Assembly: GCF_000429125.1 (NCBI RefSeq)
Contig: NZ_AUBG01000002.1
Coordinates: 310,001-374,000, forward strand
Reading direction: 5' to 3'
DNA length: 64,000 nucleotides
Source: Aequorivita capsosiphonis DSM 23843
GTDB lineage: Bacteria; Bacteroidota; Bacteroidia; Flavobacteriales; Flavobacteriaceae
Below, one piece after another: positions 33,641-43,107 of this stretch (positions are counted from its first letter, which is position 1; each line of letters opens with the position of its first letter). The translations under genes and the position numbers were made by a program. A model generated the notes under the pieces. The model was not told the DNA's origin. It saw nothing but the letters and a program-made list of their open reading frames with translations, and ran no database searches.

Positions 33641-34570
33641 ATGGATTTCACAAACCCTCTCGTTTACGGGGTGCCTTGTTTTTTGGCCTTTATTGCCCTA
33701 GAGCTTACCTACAGCAAAACCCTAGATAACAAGCAACTTTACAAATGGAAAGATTTTTTTTCAAGTCTGTCACTTGGCGTTGGGTCTGCCATACTTGGAG
33801 CGCTCTTAAAAACGGTTTCGGTAATTCTGATTTTTAACTTTGCTTATGACCTCTTCAATCCTATGGTTAATGGAGTTCGCACGAATATCATGGGCTGGGA
33901 ATCTTTTGGATATGCTTGGTATATTTGGATAATCTGTATGCTTTTGGATGATTACACCTACTACTGGTTCCACCGTCAAAACCATATGGTCCGTTTTCTA
34001 TGGGCGGCGCATATTGTGCATCACTCTTCAGACAATTTTAATCTGGGTACCGCTGTCCGCAACGGTTGGTTTACAATTCTTTATAAACCATTCTTTTATG
34101 TTTGGATCGTTATTATAGGTTTCCCGCCAGAGATGCTTGTTGTTTGTTTGGGTATTGAAGCCTTATGGCAATTTCAGTTGCACACACAGTATGTCAAAAA
34201 ATTAGGCTTTTTTGAAAAGTTCCTTAATACGCATACGATGCATCAAGTTCATCACGCACAGAATATTGAGTATATGGATAAAAATCACGGAGGCTTTCTC
34301 AATATTTTCGACCGGATTTTTGGTACGTGGAAAGAATTGGACGATTCCATTGATATTTCATATGGGGTTTCCACACCTCCAAACTCATACAACCTCTATG
34401 TTATTTTAACCCACGAATACAAAAATATTTGGGAGGATATGAAAAAATCTAAAAACTGGGGTGACAAGTTTATGTATGCTTTTGCCGCTCCGGGCTGGAG
34501 CCACGACGGGAGTTCGCTAACCGTAAAGCAGATGCGAGCACAACTTAGAGAAGAAGAAATAACGGCTTAG
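33641..34570 (+). CDS. Sterol desaturase / fatty acid hydroxylase superfamily protein
   Basis: A 309-residue membrane protein with about four helices and the His-rich di-iron motifs of the superfamily: HRQNH near residue 112, HIVHHSSDNFN near 128, and HTMHQVHHAQN near 198-206. Members hydroxylate or desaturate lipids. It is divergent from the desaturase and Crp-like genes, so this region is rich in lipid modification enzymes. The substrate is unknown; bacterial members often act on fatty acids or carotenoids rather than sterols. Confidence 0.85.
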   Translation: MDFTNPLVYGVPCFLAFIALELTYSKTLDNKQLYKWKDFFSSLSLGVGSAILGALLKTVSVILIFNFAYDLFNPMVNGVRTNIMGWESFGYAWYIWIICMLLDDYTYYWFHRQNHMVRFLWAAHIVHHSSDNFNLGTAVRNGWFTILYKPFFYVWIVIIGFPPEMLVVCLGIEALWQFQLHTQYVKKLGFFEKFLNTHTMHQVHHAQNIEYMDKNHGGFLNIFDRIFGTWKELDDSIDISYGVSTPPNSYNLYVILTHEYKNIWEDMKKSKNWGDKFMYAFAAPGWSHDGSSLTVKQMRAQLREEEITA

Positions 34571-34761
34571 CGAAATCTAATGGCAAGTCAAGGTTTTAAG
34601 AATTCCAAAGATCAACAAAGCTCTTTGAAGGACAATAAATGAAGTTTTATTGCATTCCAGCAAACATTCTTCCAACTCATCCACATAAAACAACAAGTCA
34701 GAAAATAAAAACAAAATTTGTAGCTATATTATCCCACTTTTGAATCGTTAAACTCAAACGA

Positions 34762-35415
34762 ATGGAAAAAACGATACAAATTTTAATTTTTATTCACGCT
34801 ACATTTGGAGGAATCGCATTTATTGCAGGCTTTATCGCCATGGTCGCAAAAAAGGGATACAAGCTCCATAAAAAATCTGGACTTGTATTTTTCTATTCTA
34901 TGATGATATCAGGGCTAATTGCAATGCTAGTTGCTTTTATGCCCAATCACGAAAGTCCGTTCTTGTTTGCCGTTGGAATTTTTAGTTTATACTTTGTTTT
35001 GACCGGAAAACGAGCTTTAAATTTTAAAAATAAAATCCCTGATTTAAAAATTGACAAACTGATTTCAGTTAGTATGATTTTGTCAGGAGTTTTGATGATA
35101 CTCTTACCACTTTTCTTCACAAGAAGTATCAACATCATTTTAGTTGTCTTCGCTATTATCGGGATTGTATTCGCTTCAAGAGACTTATTATTATATAAAA
35201 ACCCGGAACGATTAAGAAAGTCGTGGTTAAAATTACATTTGGGTAAAATGTTAGGTGGATATATTTCAGCAACTACTGCATTTGTAGTTGTAAATCAATT
35301 TTTCCCAAGTATTTATGGCTGGTTTATTCCCGGGATTATCGGTGGGTTTTTTATTACGTATTGGATTCGGAAAATAAATAGACAGCCAAAATATGTTCAA
35401 AACTATAATGGCTAA
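34762..35415 (+). CDS. Polytopic membrane protein, DUF2306-like
   Basis: A 217-residue protein with six or seven membrane helices. The first reads ILIFIHATFGGIAFIAGFIAMV, and after a short basic loop (KKGYKLHKKSGLVFF) come further hydrophobic stretches. The pattern His in helix 1, then K-x-H-x-x-x-G, resembles DUF2306-type proteins of unknown function. Flanking intergenic DNA (34571-34761) holds nothing recognisable. Confidence 0.65.
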   Translation: MEKTIQILIFIHATFGGIAFIAGFIAMVAKKGYKLHKKSGLVFFYSMMISGLIAMLVAFMPNHESPFLFAVGIFSLYFVLTGKRALNFKNKIPDLKIDKLISVSMILSGVLMILLPLFFTRSINIILVVFAIIGIVFASRDLLLYKNPERLRKSWLKLHLGKMLGGYISATTAFVVVNQFFPSIYGWFIPGIIGGFFITYWIRKINRQPKYVQNYNG

Positions 35416-35538
35416 GTTGTAATAGTACTGTATTTTATTTCCTTGATTAATAATTCAAGAATTCAATGCCAGTGCTGGTCAGAGCTGGTTGAAATATAGG
35501 CCCCAGGTTCTTTTGAATGGTTTTCTAATCATTATCAA

Positions 35539-35997
35539 TTATACCTTAATAAGAATCACAAAAAAGAATATCGCGATACTGGCAAGAAAAGTGAAGGTGG
35601 TAATTATAATATACTTACGCTTGGTCGTTGTTGACCATTGTTCATAGCGAGTGAAATATTCTAAATATATTTTTTTTCGTGAGATGTAAAGATCAGTAAC
35701 AATCCAAGCTACTATAAATGATCCTATGAGTAAATAAACATTAAAATATATTGCTGGATTGAAGCATTTCCACACGAAAATAATGGGGTTATATATAAAC
35801 GAAGCAAGCATCATCATTACAATTCCGCCGGCGTCTAATATATTTAAGCCTCCATTTATATCTTTGAATAACTTGTTATCAAATTCCTCAGGAGTCGTTC
35901 CTTCTTTCTCCCATTTCCTTTTTACCGCGGGTATTTTATATAATAATCGCTGGATTGGAAAAACTTTATGAAATAAATCATGGCCTTTGTTGAACAT
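35539..35997 (-). CDS. Hypothetical membrane protein
   Basis: A 152-residue protein that begins MFNKGHDLFHKVFPIQRLLYK. Three hydrophobic segments lie in the second half (GGIVMMMLASFIYNPIIFVWKC, FNVYLLIGSFIVAWIVTDLYI, YIIITTFTFLASIAIFFFVILI). No domain is recognised. I chose the ATG at 35997. The longer frame begins with a TTG at 36039 that lies inside a TTTGC element likely to be promoter. Confidence 0.55.
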   Translation of the reverse strand: MFNKGHDLFHKVFPIQRLLYKIPAVKRKWEKEGTTPEEFDNKLFKDINGGLNILDAGGIVMMMLASFIYNPIIFVWKCFNPAIYFNVYLLIGSFIVAWIVTDLYISRKKIYLEYFTRYEQWSTTTKRKYIIITTFTFLASIAIFFFVILIKV

Positions 35998-36139
35998 TAT
36001 ATAAATGCAGTAATTCAGTATGTTTAGCGTATTTTGCAAATGTTAGATTATAACTGTTTTTAATAGCATCGTTCTGCCTGAGGAGTTAGCAGACAATTGC
36101 AAAGTATCATAACTTCTAATTAACAAGTCCGTTTTCTTT

Positions 36140-36188
36140 ACTGAACACTGAATACTGAACATTGATCACTGATCACTGATCACTAAAT
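36140..36188 (+). repeat. Seven ACTNNNN heptads abutting the menB stop
   Basis: Consecutive heptads are ACTGAAC, ACTGAAT, ACTGAAC, ATTGATC, ACTGATC, ACTGATC and ACTAAAT, ending at the base before the menB stop (36189-36191). ACTGAAC is the same unit, on the other strand and in other phase, as the CAGTGTT array at 53899. Confidence 0.9.
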
Positions 36189-37028
36189 TTAAGGCAACCA
36201 CTTCTTATCAAAATTCGGTTTGCGTTTTTCGAGGAAAGCGTCACGGCCTTCTTTCGCTTCTTCTGTCATATAAGCTAATCTGGTAGCTTCCCCAGCAAAT
36301 ACTTGTTGACCGACCATGCCATCATCGGTTAGGTTCATTGCAAATTTCAGCATTTTTATAGAAGTTGGGCTTTTTTCAAGAATTTCCTGTGCCCATTCAT
36401 AAGCAGTATTTTCCAATTCGGCGTGTGGAATTACGGCATTTACCATTCCCATTTCATAAGCTTCTTGCGCAGAATAGTTTCTTCCGAGGAAAAAGATTTC
36501 TCGAGCCCGCTTCTGCCCTACCATTTTGGCTAGATAGGCACTTCCGTAGCCACCGTCAAAACTGGTAACATCGGCATCGGTTTGTTTAAAGATTGCATGT
36601 TCTTTGCTTGCCAACGTAAGGTCGCAAACTACGTGTAAACTATGTCCGCCACCAACGGCCCAGCCCGGTACCACACAGATAACGGCTTTTGGCATAAAAC
36701 GAATCAATCGCTGTACATCAAGAATATTTAAGCGGTGATATCCATCTTCACCTACGTAACCTTGATGGCCACGTGCTTTTTGATCGCCACCACTACAAAA
36801 GCTATAAACACCATCTTTTGAAGAAGGTCCTTCCGCAGAAAGCAGCACAACGCCAATAGAAATGTCTTCTTGGGCATCGTGAAAAGCATCAAGCAATTCC
36901 GCAGTGGTTTTGGGGCGAAACGCATTTCGAATATCGGGCCTATTGAATGCGATACGAGCCACTCCATTCGATTTTTTATAGGTTATATCTGTATATTCTT
37001 TTGCTGTTTTCCAGTCGGGAGAATTCAT
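36189..37028 (-). CDS. menB: 1,4-dihydroxy-2-naphthoyl-CoA synthase
   Basis: A 279-residue crotonase-fold enzyme of menaquinone synthesis that cyclises succinylbenzoyl-CoA. Diagnostic segments are YSFCSGGDQKARGHQGYVGEDGYHRLNILDVQRLIR, VPGWAVGGGHSLHVVCDLTLAS (oxyanion hole), TDADVTSFDGGYGSAYLA and the C-terminal RKPNFDKKWLP. I chose the ATG at 37028, since a longer frame from 37049 would start within the -7 box. The other men genes in the window lie 3-6 kb away on the same strand, so menB is its own transcript. Confidence 0.95.
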   Translation of the reverse strand: MNSPDWKTAKEYTDITYKKSNGVARIAFNRPDIRNAFRPKTTAELLDAFHDAQEDISIGVVLLSAEGPSSKDGVYSFCSGGDQKARGHQGYVGEDGYHRLNILDVQRLIRFMPKAVICVVPGWAVGGGHSLHVVCDLTLASKEHAIFKQTDADVTSFDGGYGSAYLAKMVGQKRAREIFFLGRNYSAQEAYEMGMVNAVIPHAELENTAYEWAQEILEKSPTSIKMLKFAMNLTDDGMVGQQVFAGEATRLAYMTEEAKEGRDAFLEKRKPNFDKKWLP

Positions 37029-37046
37029 ATTTCTTATTTTTGTTTC

Positions 37047-37054
37047 CAAAGATA
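37047..37054 (-). promoter_or_regulatory. -7 promoter box of menB
   Basis: On the minus strand 37054-37047 reads TATCTTTG, 18 bases before the ATG at 37028. It rules out the longer menB start. Confidence 0.6.
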
Positions 37055-37106
37055 GAAGATATTGTTTAGTATCATTTTCTATTTTCTTTGAAATTCCATA
37101 TAAAAT

Positions 37107-37167
37107 CTCTGCGACCTCTGCGTCTCTGCGGTGTCAAATTTACCGCAAAGGCGCAAAGTTGGCAAAG
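37107..37167 (+). repeat. CTCTGCG / GCAAAG short repeats
   Basis: CTCTGCG occurs three times (37107, 37116, 37124), then GCAAAG three times (37145, 37153, 37162), between menB and the divergent peptidase gene. A related CTTTGCG-type element lies at 52563-52610. Confidence 0.75.
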
Positions 37168-37217
37168 AAAAAATGTCTTAAACTCTTCAAATAAATAATA
37201 ACAATAAAAAATAAACA

Positions 37218-38336
37218 ATGCGCAGCCTTCTTTTTTCCCTAGCAATCCTCTTCACCTTAAGCCTTTCGGCGCAAGAAACATATAAATTTACAACGATTAC
37301 GGATCTTGAAACCTCGCCTGTAATTAGCCAAGGAATTACGGGAACCTGTTGGAGTTTTAGTAGTATTTCATTTTTTGAAAGTGAAATTGTTCGGTTAACA
37401 GGAAAGCTGATCGATTTAAGTGAAATGTACCAAGTGAGAAACACATATCCCTTAAAAGCTGAAAACTATATTATGCGTCAAGGGAAAGCGCAGTTTGGCG
37501 AAGGTGGCTTGGCACACGATGTGATAAATTCTGCAGCTAACTTCGGATTAGTTCCTGAAGCAGCTTTTAGCGGGCTTTTTGCTGGAGAAACAAAGCATAA
37601 CCACGCCGAATTGGCCGCTGTTCTTGAAGCAATGCTGAATACTTACGTAGAAAATCCAGGGAGAAAACTCAGTAAAAAATGGCGTCAGGCTATTGACGGA
37701 GTTCTAGATGTTTATATCGGTAAGAACGTAGCTAATTTCACTTTCGAAGGAAAACAATACACACCGCAGACATTTATGGCGATGACAAAGATTAATCCTG
37801 AAGATTATAAAAGCATTACCTCCTTTACTCAGGCTCCGTTTTATTCGAAATTTATTCTGAACATTCCTGACAACTGGAGCAATGGCAGTTTTTATAATGT
37901 ACCCTTAGACGAAATGATGGCAACCATAGACCATGCATTGGAAAAAGGTTTTACGGTAGAACTGGATTGTGATGTTAGCGAACGGAGTTTTTCTTCCAAA
38001 GAAGGAATGGCAGTGATTCCAAAAAACCCTGAAAATAGTTTAAAAGCATTAAACCAAATCTATCCTGAAAAAGAAATTACACAGGAATACCGCCAAGACG
38101 AATTTGAAAATTATGAAACCACAGACGATCACTTAATGCATATTACTGGATTGCTTCACGATCAAAACGGCACAAAATATTACAAAGTTAAAAACAGCTG
38201 GGGAAGCGATGAATCGCGCGTGGCAAATGGAGGTTATGTATATTTTAGTGAGGCCTATATGCGTTTAAAAGCTATTAGTATTACGGTTCATAAAGATGCG
38301 CTTCCAAAAACTATCACTAAAAAATTAAACCTATAA
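37218..38336 (+). CDS. C1 family (bleomycin hydrolase-like) cysteine peptidase
   Basis: A 372-residue exported protease with a signal peptide MRSLLFSLAILFTLSLSAQ. The papain-like site is intact: Gln38 in ISQGITGTCWSFSS with nucleophile Cys44, the His in TTDDHLMHITGLLHD, and the Asn in YKVKNSWGS. The insertion pattern and YQVRNTYPLKAENYIMRQG are typical of the bleomycin hydrolase/PepC branch, here with a secretion signal. It probably degrades peptides in the periplasm. It is monocistronic and divergent from menB. Confidence 0.88.
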   Translation: MRSLLFSLAILFTLSLSAQETYKFTTITDLETSPVISQGITGTCWSFSSISFFESEIVRLTGKLIDLSEMYQVRNTYPLKAENYIMRQGKAQFGEGGLAHDVINSAANFGLVPEAAFSGLFAGETKHNHAELAAVLEAMLNTYVENPGRKLSKKWRQAIDGVLDVYIGKNVANFTFEGKQYTPQTFMAMTKINPEDYKSITSFTQAPFYSKFILNIPDNWSNGSFYNVPLDEMMATIDHALEKGFTVELDCDVSERSFSSKEGMAVIPKNPENSLKALNQIYPEKEITQEYRQDEFENYETTDDHLMHITGLLHDQNGTKYYKVKNSWGSDESRVANGGYVYFSEAYMRLKAISITVHKDALPKTITKKLNL

Positions 38337-38432
38337 TTTCAGACTTTCTAAAGTTTAAAATACCGGAAGCGCTCAGTTTCACATCTCAAGTCTAACATCT
38401 CAAAATCTATTTAAACTTGGCTTAACTTTTGT

Positions 38433-38440
38433 TATCTTTG
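38433..38440 (+). promoter_or_regulatory. -7 promoter box, five bases before a start codon
   Basis: TATCTTTG is followed by the ATG at 38446, so transcription should start at or next to the start codon. Confidence 0.6.
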
Positions 38441-38445
38441 TTGCG

Positions 38446-38925
38446 ATGAAAAAATTGCTGTTTCTTTTATTATTATTTCCTTTGATTGCTTCGGCACAGT
38501 TAGACTTTGAGACCAATAAATTTAAATTGGACTTTGTCAAGCTTCCCGAAATTGAAAGCTTGATGACAACTTCCTTGCCTTCAAATTCAGGTTTTTCTAA
38601 TAAATATTCCAAAAAGCTTCCTTCTTTTAAAATGAGCAAGGATAACTATCGCGAACCGGTGAGTATGTATGAAGCAATGGCTACCAGTGATAGCTATGTG
38701 AAATCTGACCTTAAAATTTCGTTGGATCCAAGAGAATATGGAATTTACGGCGGCAATAGCAGCTACAGTGCAGATGGCTCCACAAAGGTTAAAAACATTT
38801 CCTATAAAGAATCGCGAGGATATTTAAGACCGGAGCTTATGCCCTATTCTTACGGCTTTTACCAACGTCCTAGACGTAGCGGTTTCTATGTGGATTATGG
38901 AATGTATGGTACGCCATCACAATAA
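38446..38925 (+). CDS. Exported hypothetical protein
   Basis: A 159-residue protein with a signal peptide MKKLLFLLLLFPLIASAQ. The mature part is polar with repeated Ser/Tyr and a basic aromatic end (YSYGFYQRPRRSGFYVDYG). No domain is recognised. It has its own near-leaderless promoter. Its 3' end overlaps the convergent cvfB-like gene by nine bases. Confidence 0.65.
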   Translation: MKKLLFLLLLFPLIASAQLDFETNKFKLDFVKLPEIESLMTTSLPSNSGFSNKYSKKLPSFKMSKDNYREPVSMYEAMATSDSYVKSDLKISLDPREYGIYGGNSSYSADGSTKVKNISYKESRGYLRPELMPYSYGFYQRPRRSGFYVDYGMYGTPSQ

Positions 38926-39747
38926 TTCTATACCGTCTTCCTTGATTTTAATTTGCTTGTCTTTGTAAAGTGTTCCAATTGCTTTTTTAAAGCTTTTTTT
39001 ACTCATTCCCAATAGATTCTTTATTGAATCGGGATCAGATTTATCGTGAAGCGGTAAAAACCCTCCAGCTGCCTCCAACTCTTCGCGAATAAATGTAGCA
39101 TTAGGCTCGATACTTTTGTAGCCCACCTTTTGCAAAACTAAATCGATTTTATTATCGGGACGAATGTTTTTGACGAAGGCTTTCATTCTATCGCCAGTAC
39201 GGATATCTTCAAAAATATCCTCAATGTAAATAAGACCTTTATGAACTCCGTTAACTATAACGTTTGCACCTTTTTCAGTTAAATGCGTCACTAAAATATC
39301 AACTTCTTCGTATGGCTCAACCGTTAAAGTATCGTTTTGAAGAAAATGATTTGTTTTACTGGAACCTACAAGACGAGTTGTTTTTTCATCAATATATAGG
39401 TACACAATATACCAATTCCCCGTTTTCATCGGGCGCGCCTGTTCCTTGAAGGGTACAAAAAGTTGTTTTTCCAAACCCCAATCCATAAATGCTCCGTATT
39501 CAGTAACATCGCTGCAATGCAGATAACCAAAAGTGTTTAGCTTTAGAAAAGGTTCCAAGGTTGTAGCAATGGGTCTTTCCTCATTATCAAGGTAAATAAA
39601 AACTGAAATCTCATCGCCTATTTCATATTCCTCAGGCTTATATCTATGTGGCAAAAGCACCACATTTTCATCTTCATCACCCAAATATAGACCCGGTTCA
39701 GTTTCCCGAAGAATCTCTAAAGTATTGTATTCGCCCAATTTTATCAT
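38917..39747 (-). CDS. CvfB-type S1-like RNA-binding protein
   Basis: A 276-residue cytosolic protein with three S1/OB-like domains and a C-terminal winged helix: GEYNTLEILRETEPGLYLGDED, TFGYLHCSDVTEYGAFMDWGLEKQLFVPFKEQ, VDILVTHLTEKGANVIVNGVHKGLIYIEDI and LPLHDKSDPDSIKNLLGMSKKSFKKAIGTLYKDKQI. This is the CvfB/YitL layout, a regulator acting through RNA in Firmicutes. A TACCTTTG box on the minus strand (39760-39753) lies only five bases before the ATG, so the message is near leaderless. Confidence 0.88.
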   Translation of the reverse strand: MIKLGEYNTLEILRETEPGLYLGDEDENVVLLPHRYKPEEYEIGDEISVFIYLDNEERPIATTLEPFLKLNTFGYLHCSDVTEYGAFMDWGLEKQLFVPFKEQARPMKTGNWYIVYLYIDEKTTRLVGSSKTNHFLQNDTLTVEPYEEVDILVTHLTEKGANVIVNGVHKGLIYIEDIFEDIRTGDRMKAFVKNIRPDNKIDLVLQKVGYKSIEPNATFIREELEAAGGFLPLHDKSDPDSIKNLLGMSKKSFKKAIGTLYKDKQIKIKEDGIELL

Positions 39748-39876
39748 AAATGCAAAGGTACTGTTTTAAAGTAAAAATAAATGTGAAATAAACTACGGAT
39801 AATTATTCCTCAGCGTTCCCATAAAGGTTCACAGAGATACGTATAATAAATAATCGATTCTTATGAAATATATTTT

Positions 39877-41541
39877 TTATGAAATAAACTTAAAATAGTC
39901 CAACAAGACTTTATCATTAACGTTTGACGGCGTAAAAATTTCCAATAATGAAGGACCTTCATTTTGGTTGAAGAAATCTTTTAATTTCGTTGTTAAGTCT
40001 TCCTTTTTATCAATAGCTTCATAATTGAAACCATACATTTCTGAAAGATATTTCGCAGTCAGATTATGTTTTGTCTCAAAAAAAGTGTCATAAACATCGG
40101 AATCTTTTTCCCCGGGAAGTATTCTGAAAATACCTCCGCCACCATTATTGACAACAATTATTTTAAAATTCTTAGGAATATAATTGTTCCAAAGGGCGTT
40201 GCTGTCATAAAAAAAGCTGACATCTCCAGTTATAAATACGGTAGGTGATTTTGAAGCGTAAGCCGCACCAATAGCAGTGCTCGTGCTGCCATCAATCCCA
40301 CTTGTTCCTCGATTACAGAATACTTCGGTGGAAGCATCAACATTAAATAATTGCGCATAGCGAATAGTGGCACTGTTGCTTAATTGCAGTTGCACGTTCT
40401 TTGGAAGTTCGTGGAACACTTCACAAAAAATCATAAAATCTGAATAAGGAAGATTTTCTTCAAAAGTTTTCTGGCGGAGCAATCGGTGTTGTTTAATTGC
40501 TAACCAATGCTTTTGATAATCGCTATTCAATTCTATAGTCTTCGGAAGAAATTTAGATAAAAAATAATTGATATTCGTTTTAAAATGATGTTTCAATGCG
40601 AAAAATGTATCGTAGGCTTTTTTAGTATCCACATGCGAATGTTCTTTTGGCGGGTAACTTCGCAAAAAAGCCTTTATCCTTTTTGAAACGACCATTCCGC
40701 CGAAGCTTAATAAAATATCAGGTTGCAGCTCCTTAAAACCTTCATCATCCAATGGACTAATCAGGACGTCTATAGCCGAAATAAATTTTTCATTGTAAAG
40801 ATTCGAAGTGGTTTCGGTCAATACCAAAACACTTTCATCTTTTGCCAATTGTTCAACAAAGCGTTGTTCTATGCTGTTTGGATCCAGGACGCCAACCAAA
40901 ATTATTTTCTTTTTACTCTTGTTCCAAGTGTCTATAAAAGGAGTTAATTCTTCTTCAAAAGTTACAATCGCCTCACGAGATGGAACGTTTTGCGGCCAAA
41001 CCAATTGGTGTTCGGTGGTTTGATACAAGGGCTCCGAAAACGGAATATTAATATGAACAGGTCCGCTCAATTCTATAGCACTATTTAGCGCAGTATTTAT
41101 TTCAGTCTCATTTTTTATTTGAAAATCTTCCCCCTCAATGCAATTGGCACTGTAAAGAATATGGTTTGCAAAAACATTTTCTTGACGGATGGTCTGTCCA
41201 TCGCCTATGTCAATTCTATCGGCAGGTCTGTCTGCAGAAATAACCACTAAGGGAATATCGCTATAAAACGCTTCGGCAACAGCGGGATAATAGTTGAGCA
41301 ACGCCGAACCAGAAGTACAAAGAACGGCTACAGGTTTCTTCAGTTGTTGTGCCATCCCGAGTGCAAAAAACGCAGCAGAGCGCTCATCAACAACACTAAA
41401 ACACTCCATATCTGGATGCTCACCAAAACCAATAGTTAGTGGCGCATTTCGAGATCCTGGAGAAATTACTATATGATTAATCCCTTTTTCTAAACATAAT
41501 TGAATAAGGGTTTGTGCGAGGATTTTATTTGAGAATTTCAT
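39877..41541 (-). CDS. menD: SEPHCHC synthase (menaquinone pathway)
   Basis: A 554-residue thiamin-diphosphate enzyme that joins isochorismate and 2-oxoglutarate. N-terminal ISPGSRNAPLTIGF with ThDP Glu in VVDERSAAFFALGMAQ, then VLCTSGSALLNYYPAVAEA, and the late FITGDVSFFYDSNALWN with NNGGGGIFRIL, give the MenD signature. The length is usual. A TACCTTTG box on the minus strand (41555-41548) lies six bases before the ATG, so menD has its own near-leaderless promoter although menF ends 31 bases upstream. Confidence 0.95.
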   Translation of the reverse strand: MKFSNKILAQTLIQLCLEKGINHIVISPGSRNAPLTIGFGEHPDMECFSVVDERSAAFFALGMAQQLKKPVAVLCTSGSALLNYYPAVAEAFYSDIPLVVISADRPADRIDIGDGQTIRQENVFANHILYSANCIEGEDFQIKNETEINTALNSAIELSGPVHINIPFSEPLYQTTEHQLVWPQNVPSREAIVTFEEELTPFIDTWNKSKKKIILVGVLDPNSIEQRFVEQLAKDESVLVLTETTSNLYNEKFISAIDVLISPLDDEGFKELQPDILLSFGGMVVSKRIKAFLRSYPPKEHSHVDTKKAYDTFFALKHHFKTNINYFLSKFLPKTIELNSDYQKHWLAIKQHRLLRQKTFEENLPYSDFMIFCEVFHELPKNVQLQLSNSATIRYAQLFNVDASTEVFCNRGTSGIDGSTSTAIGAAYASKSPTVFITGDVSFFYDSNALWNNYIPKNFKIIVVNNGGGGIFRILPGEKDSDVYDTFFETKHNLTAKYLSEMYGFNYEAIDKKEDLTTKLKDFFNQNEGPSLLEIFTPSNVNDKVLLDYFKFIS

Positions 41542-41572
41542 ACCCTACAAAGGTACGAAGTAAACGAAAATA

Positions 41573-42637
41573 TTATAGCATTGGCTGCAATACTTGTAGC
41601 ATGGTTTGCATTTTATTTTGGGTTTCTTGCCACTCTTCTTTTGGGTTTGAATCGCTGGTTATCCCACCACCTACATAAATACGAGCGGTGTTGTCTTTAA
41701 TTTTCATACAACGAAGGTTAACCATTAGGGAAGCAGAGGAACCATTGTTAAGAATTGGACCTACAAAACCTGTATAAAACTCGCGGGAATAGTCTTCATT
41801 TTTAATTATAAATTCTTGCGAAAACTTTTTAGGATTACCACCTACCGCGGGTGTTGGATGAAGTGCTTCGGCTATTGCCGTTAACGTTGTCCCATTGTTC
41901 AGTTTCCCTATTATGTCAGTTCGAAGATGTAATAAAGATCCAGCCCGATGGGTATAAGTATCTGAAACCTCCAGAGATGATGTAGCCAGTTTCAGTTTAT
42001 TCACTATCATATCTGTAACCTGTTGTTGCTCGTTCTGTTCTTTCGCGCGCCAAATAACGGGTTCATTATTTATGTATGGCTGCGTACCAGCTAATGCCAT
42101 GGTTTTAAATAAATTATTTTCCATTTCAACCAAAATTTCCGGAGTAGCGCCACACCATAATCCAGTTTCAGGGTGGTACCAGATATATCGAAAAGCCGTG
42201 GGATAAGCTGAAAACAATCTTTTAATCAATTTTTCAATTGAAAAACCTTTAAGTTCAAAGGCTTTTGGGCGTGCAATTACTATTTTACTTGCTTCTCCCC
42301 TCTTTATAGTATCAATTGTTTTCTGTAACAATTTGATATAAATATTCTCTTCGTCTTCGTTGCTCGGTATAGCAACGGGAATGGTCTCAAAAATATCTTT
42401 TTCAAATTCCGTTTGAAATGCTTCTGATTCTTTTTCAGAAATAAAAAAAGAAGATTCTTTATAATCAAATGGAGCGAGAACGAAACCACTTTCGTTTAAC
42501 TCTTTTATGGCATGCAACCTGTCATCCTTTTGAAATAAGGCCTGCAGCCTATCTTTTTCGGGTAAAGAATAAATTACAAACGGCAAGTTTTTGTTATACT
42601 GTTCTGCAACTTTTTTAGATAATAAATTAAAGTCCAT
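41573..42637 (-). CDS. menF: Isochorismate synthase
   Basis: A 354-residue chorismate-utilising enzyme giving isochorismate, the branch point to menaquinone. Signatures: GEASKIVIARPKAFELKG, FRYIWYHPETGLWCGATPEILVEM, ALAGTQPY and the C-terminal VGGGITSDSNPKEEWQETQNKMQTML. The N-terminus is short compared with MenF/EntC of enterics but typical for Bacteroidota. The ATG shares one base with the stop of the thioesterase gene, so the two are translationally coupled and continue into menD. Confidence 0.92.
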   Translation of the reverse strand: MDFNLLSKKVAEQYNKNLPFVIYSLPEKDRLQALFQKDDRLHAIKELNESGFVLAPFDYKESSFFISEKESEAFQTEFEKDIFETIPVAIPSNEDEENIYIKLLQKTIDTIKRGEASKIVIARPKAFELKGFSIEKLIKRLFSAYPTAFRYIWYHPETGLWCGATPEILVEMENNLFKTMALAGTQPYINNEPVIWRAKEQNEQQQVTDMIVNKLKLATSSLEVSDTYTHRAGSLLHLRTDIIGKLNNGTTLTAIAEALHPTPAVGGNPKKFSQEFIIKNEDYSREFYTGFVGPILNNGSSASLMVNLRCMKIKDNTARIYVGGGITSDSNPKEEWQETQNKMQTMLQVLQPML

Positions 42638-43062
42638 TAGTTGGGTTTCGGTAAGCTAAGTGTTGTGAGTTTTACGAGAGAGACAAGTTCGCCGTCTTCG
42701 TTCGTTATTTTTATCTGCCAGAGTTGGGTGGTTCTTCCTTTATGGATGATGCTTGCGTGCGCATATACATAGCCGTCTCGCACACTTTTTACGTGATTGG
42801 CAGCAATTTCAATTCCTCTAATAATAAATTTATCTGAATCCAGAAAAAAGTAAGCGCCTGCACTACCAACGCTTTCAGCCAAAGCCACAGATGCACCGCC
42901 GTGTAAAACGCCGTCCGGCTGATGTACTCGCGGGGTCACCGGCATTCTGGCTATCAAATAATCCTCGCCAACTTCTGTAAATTCTATTTCTAAGGTTTCC
43001 ATTAATGTGTTTTTACACATTTTTTTGGAAATAGCTAATATTTCATCTTTAGTATACTTCAT
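42637..43062 (-). CDS. Hotdog-fold thioesterase, probably DHNA-CoA thioesterase
   Basis: A 141-residue hotdog-fold protein of the PaaI/YbgC-like group. The motif HQPDGVLHGGASVALAESVGSAGAYFFL carries the catalytic acidic residue (Glu in LAES). Its position directly upstream of menF and menD suggests it releases 1,4-dihydroxy-2-naphthoate from its CoA ester (MenI role); that is inference from context. The start MKYTKDEIL is used; an upstream ATG at 43071 (MNR) adds three residues and cannot be excluded. Confidence 0.8.
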   Translation of the reverse strand: MKYTKDEILAISKKMCKNTLMETLEIEFTEVGEDYLIARMPVTPRVHQPDGVLHGGASVALAESVGSAGAYFFLDSDKFIIRGIEIAANHVKSVRDGYVYAHASIIHKGRTTQLWQIKITNEDGELVSLVKLTTLSLPKPN

Positions 43063-43072
43063 TCTATTCATT

Positions 43073-43080
43073 TACTTTTG
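43073..43080 (+). promoter_or_regulatory. -7 promoter box of the 43108 hydrolase
   Basis: TACTTTTG matches TAnnTTTG, 27 bases before the ATG at 43108. It lies between divergent genes. Confidence 0.55.
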
Positions 43081-43107
43081 TAAAAATACAAAATTGAAAC
43101 TTACAAA

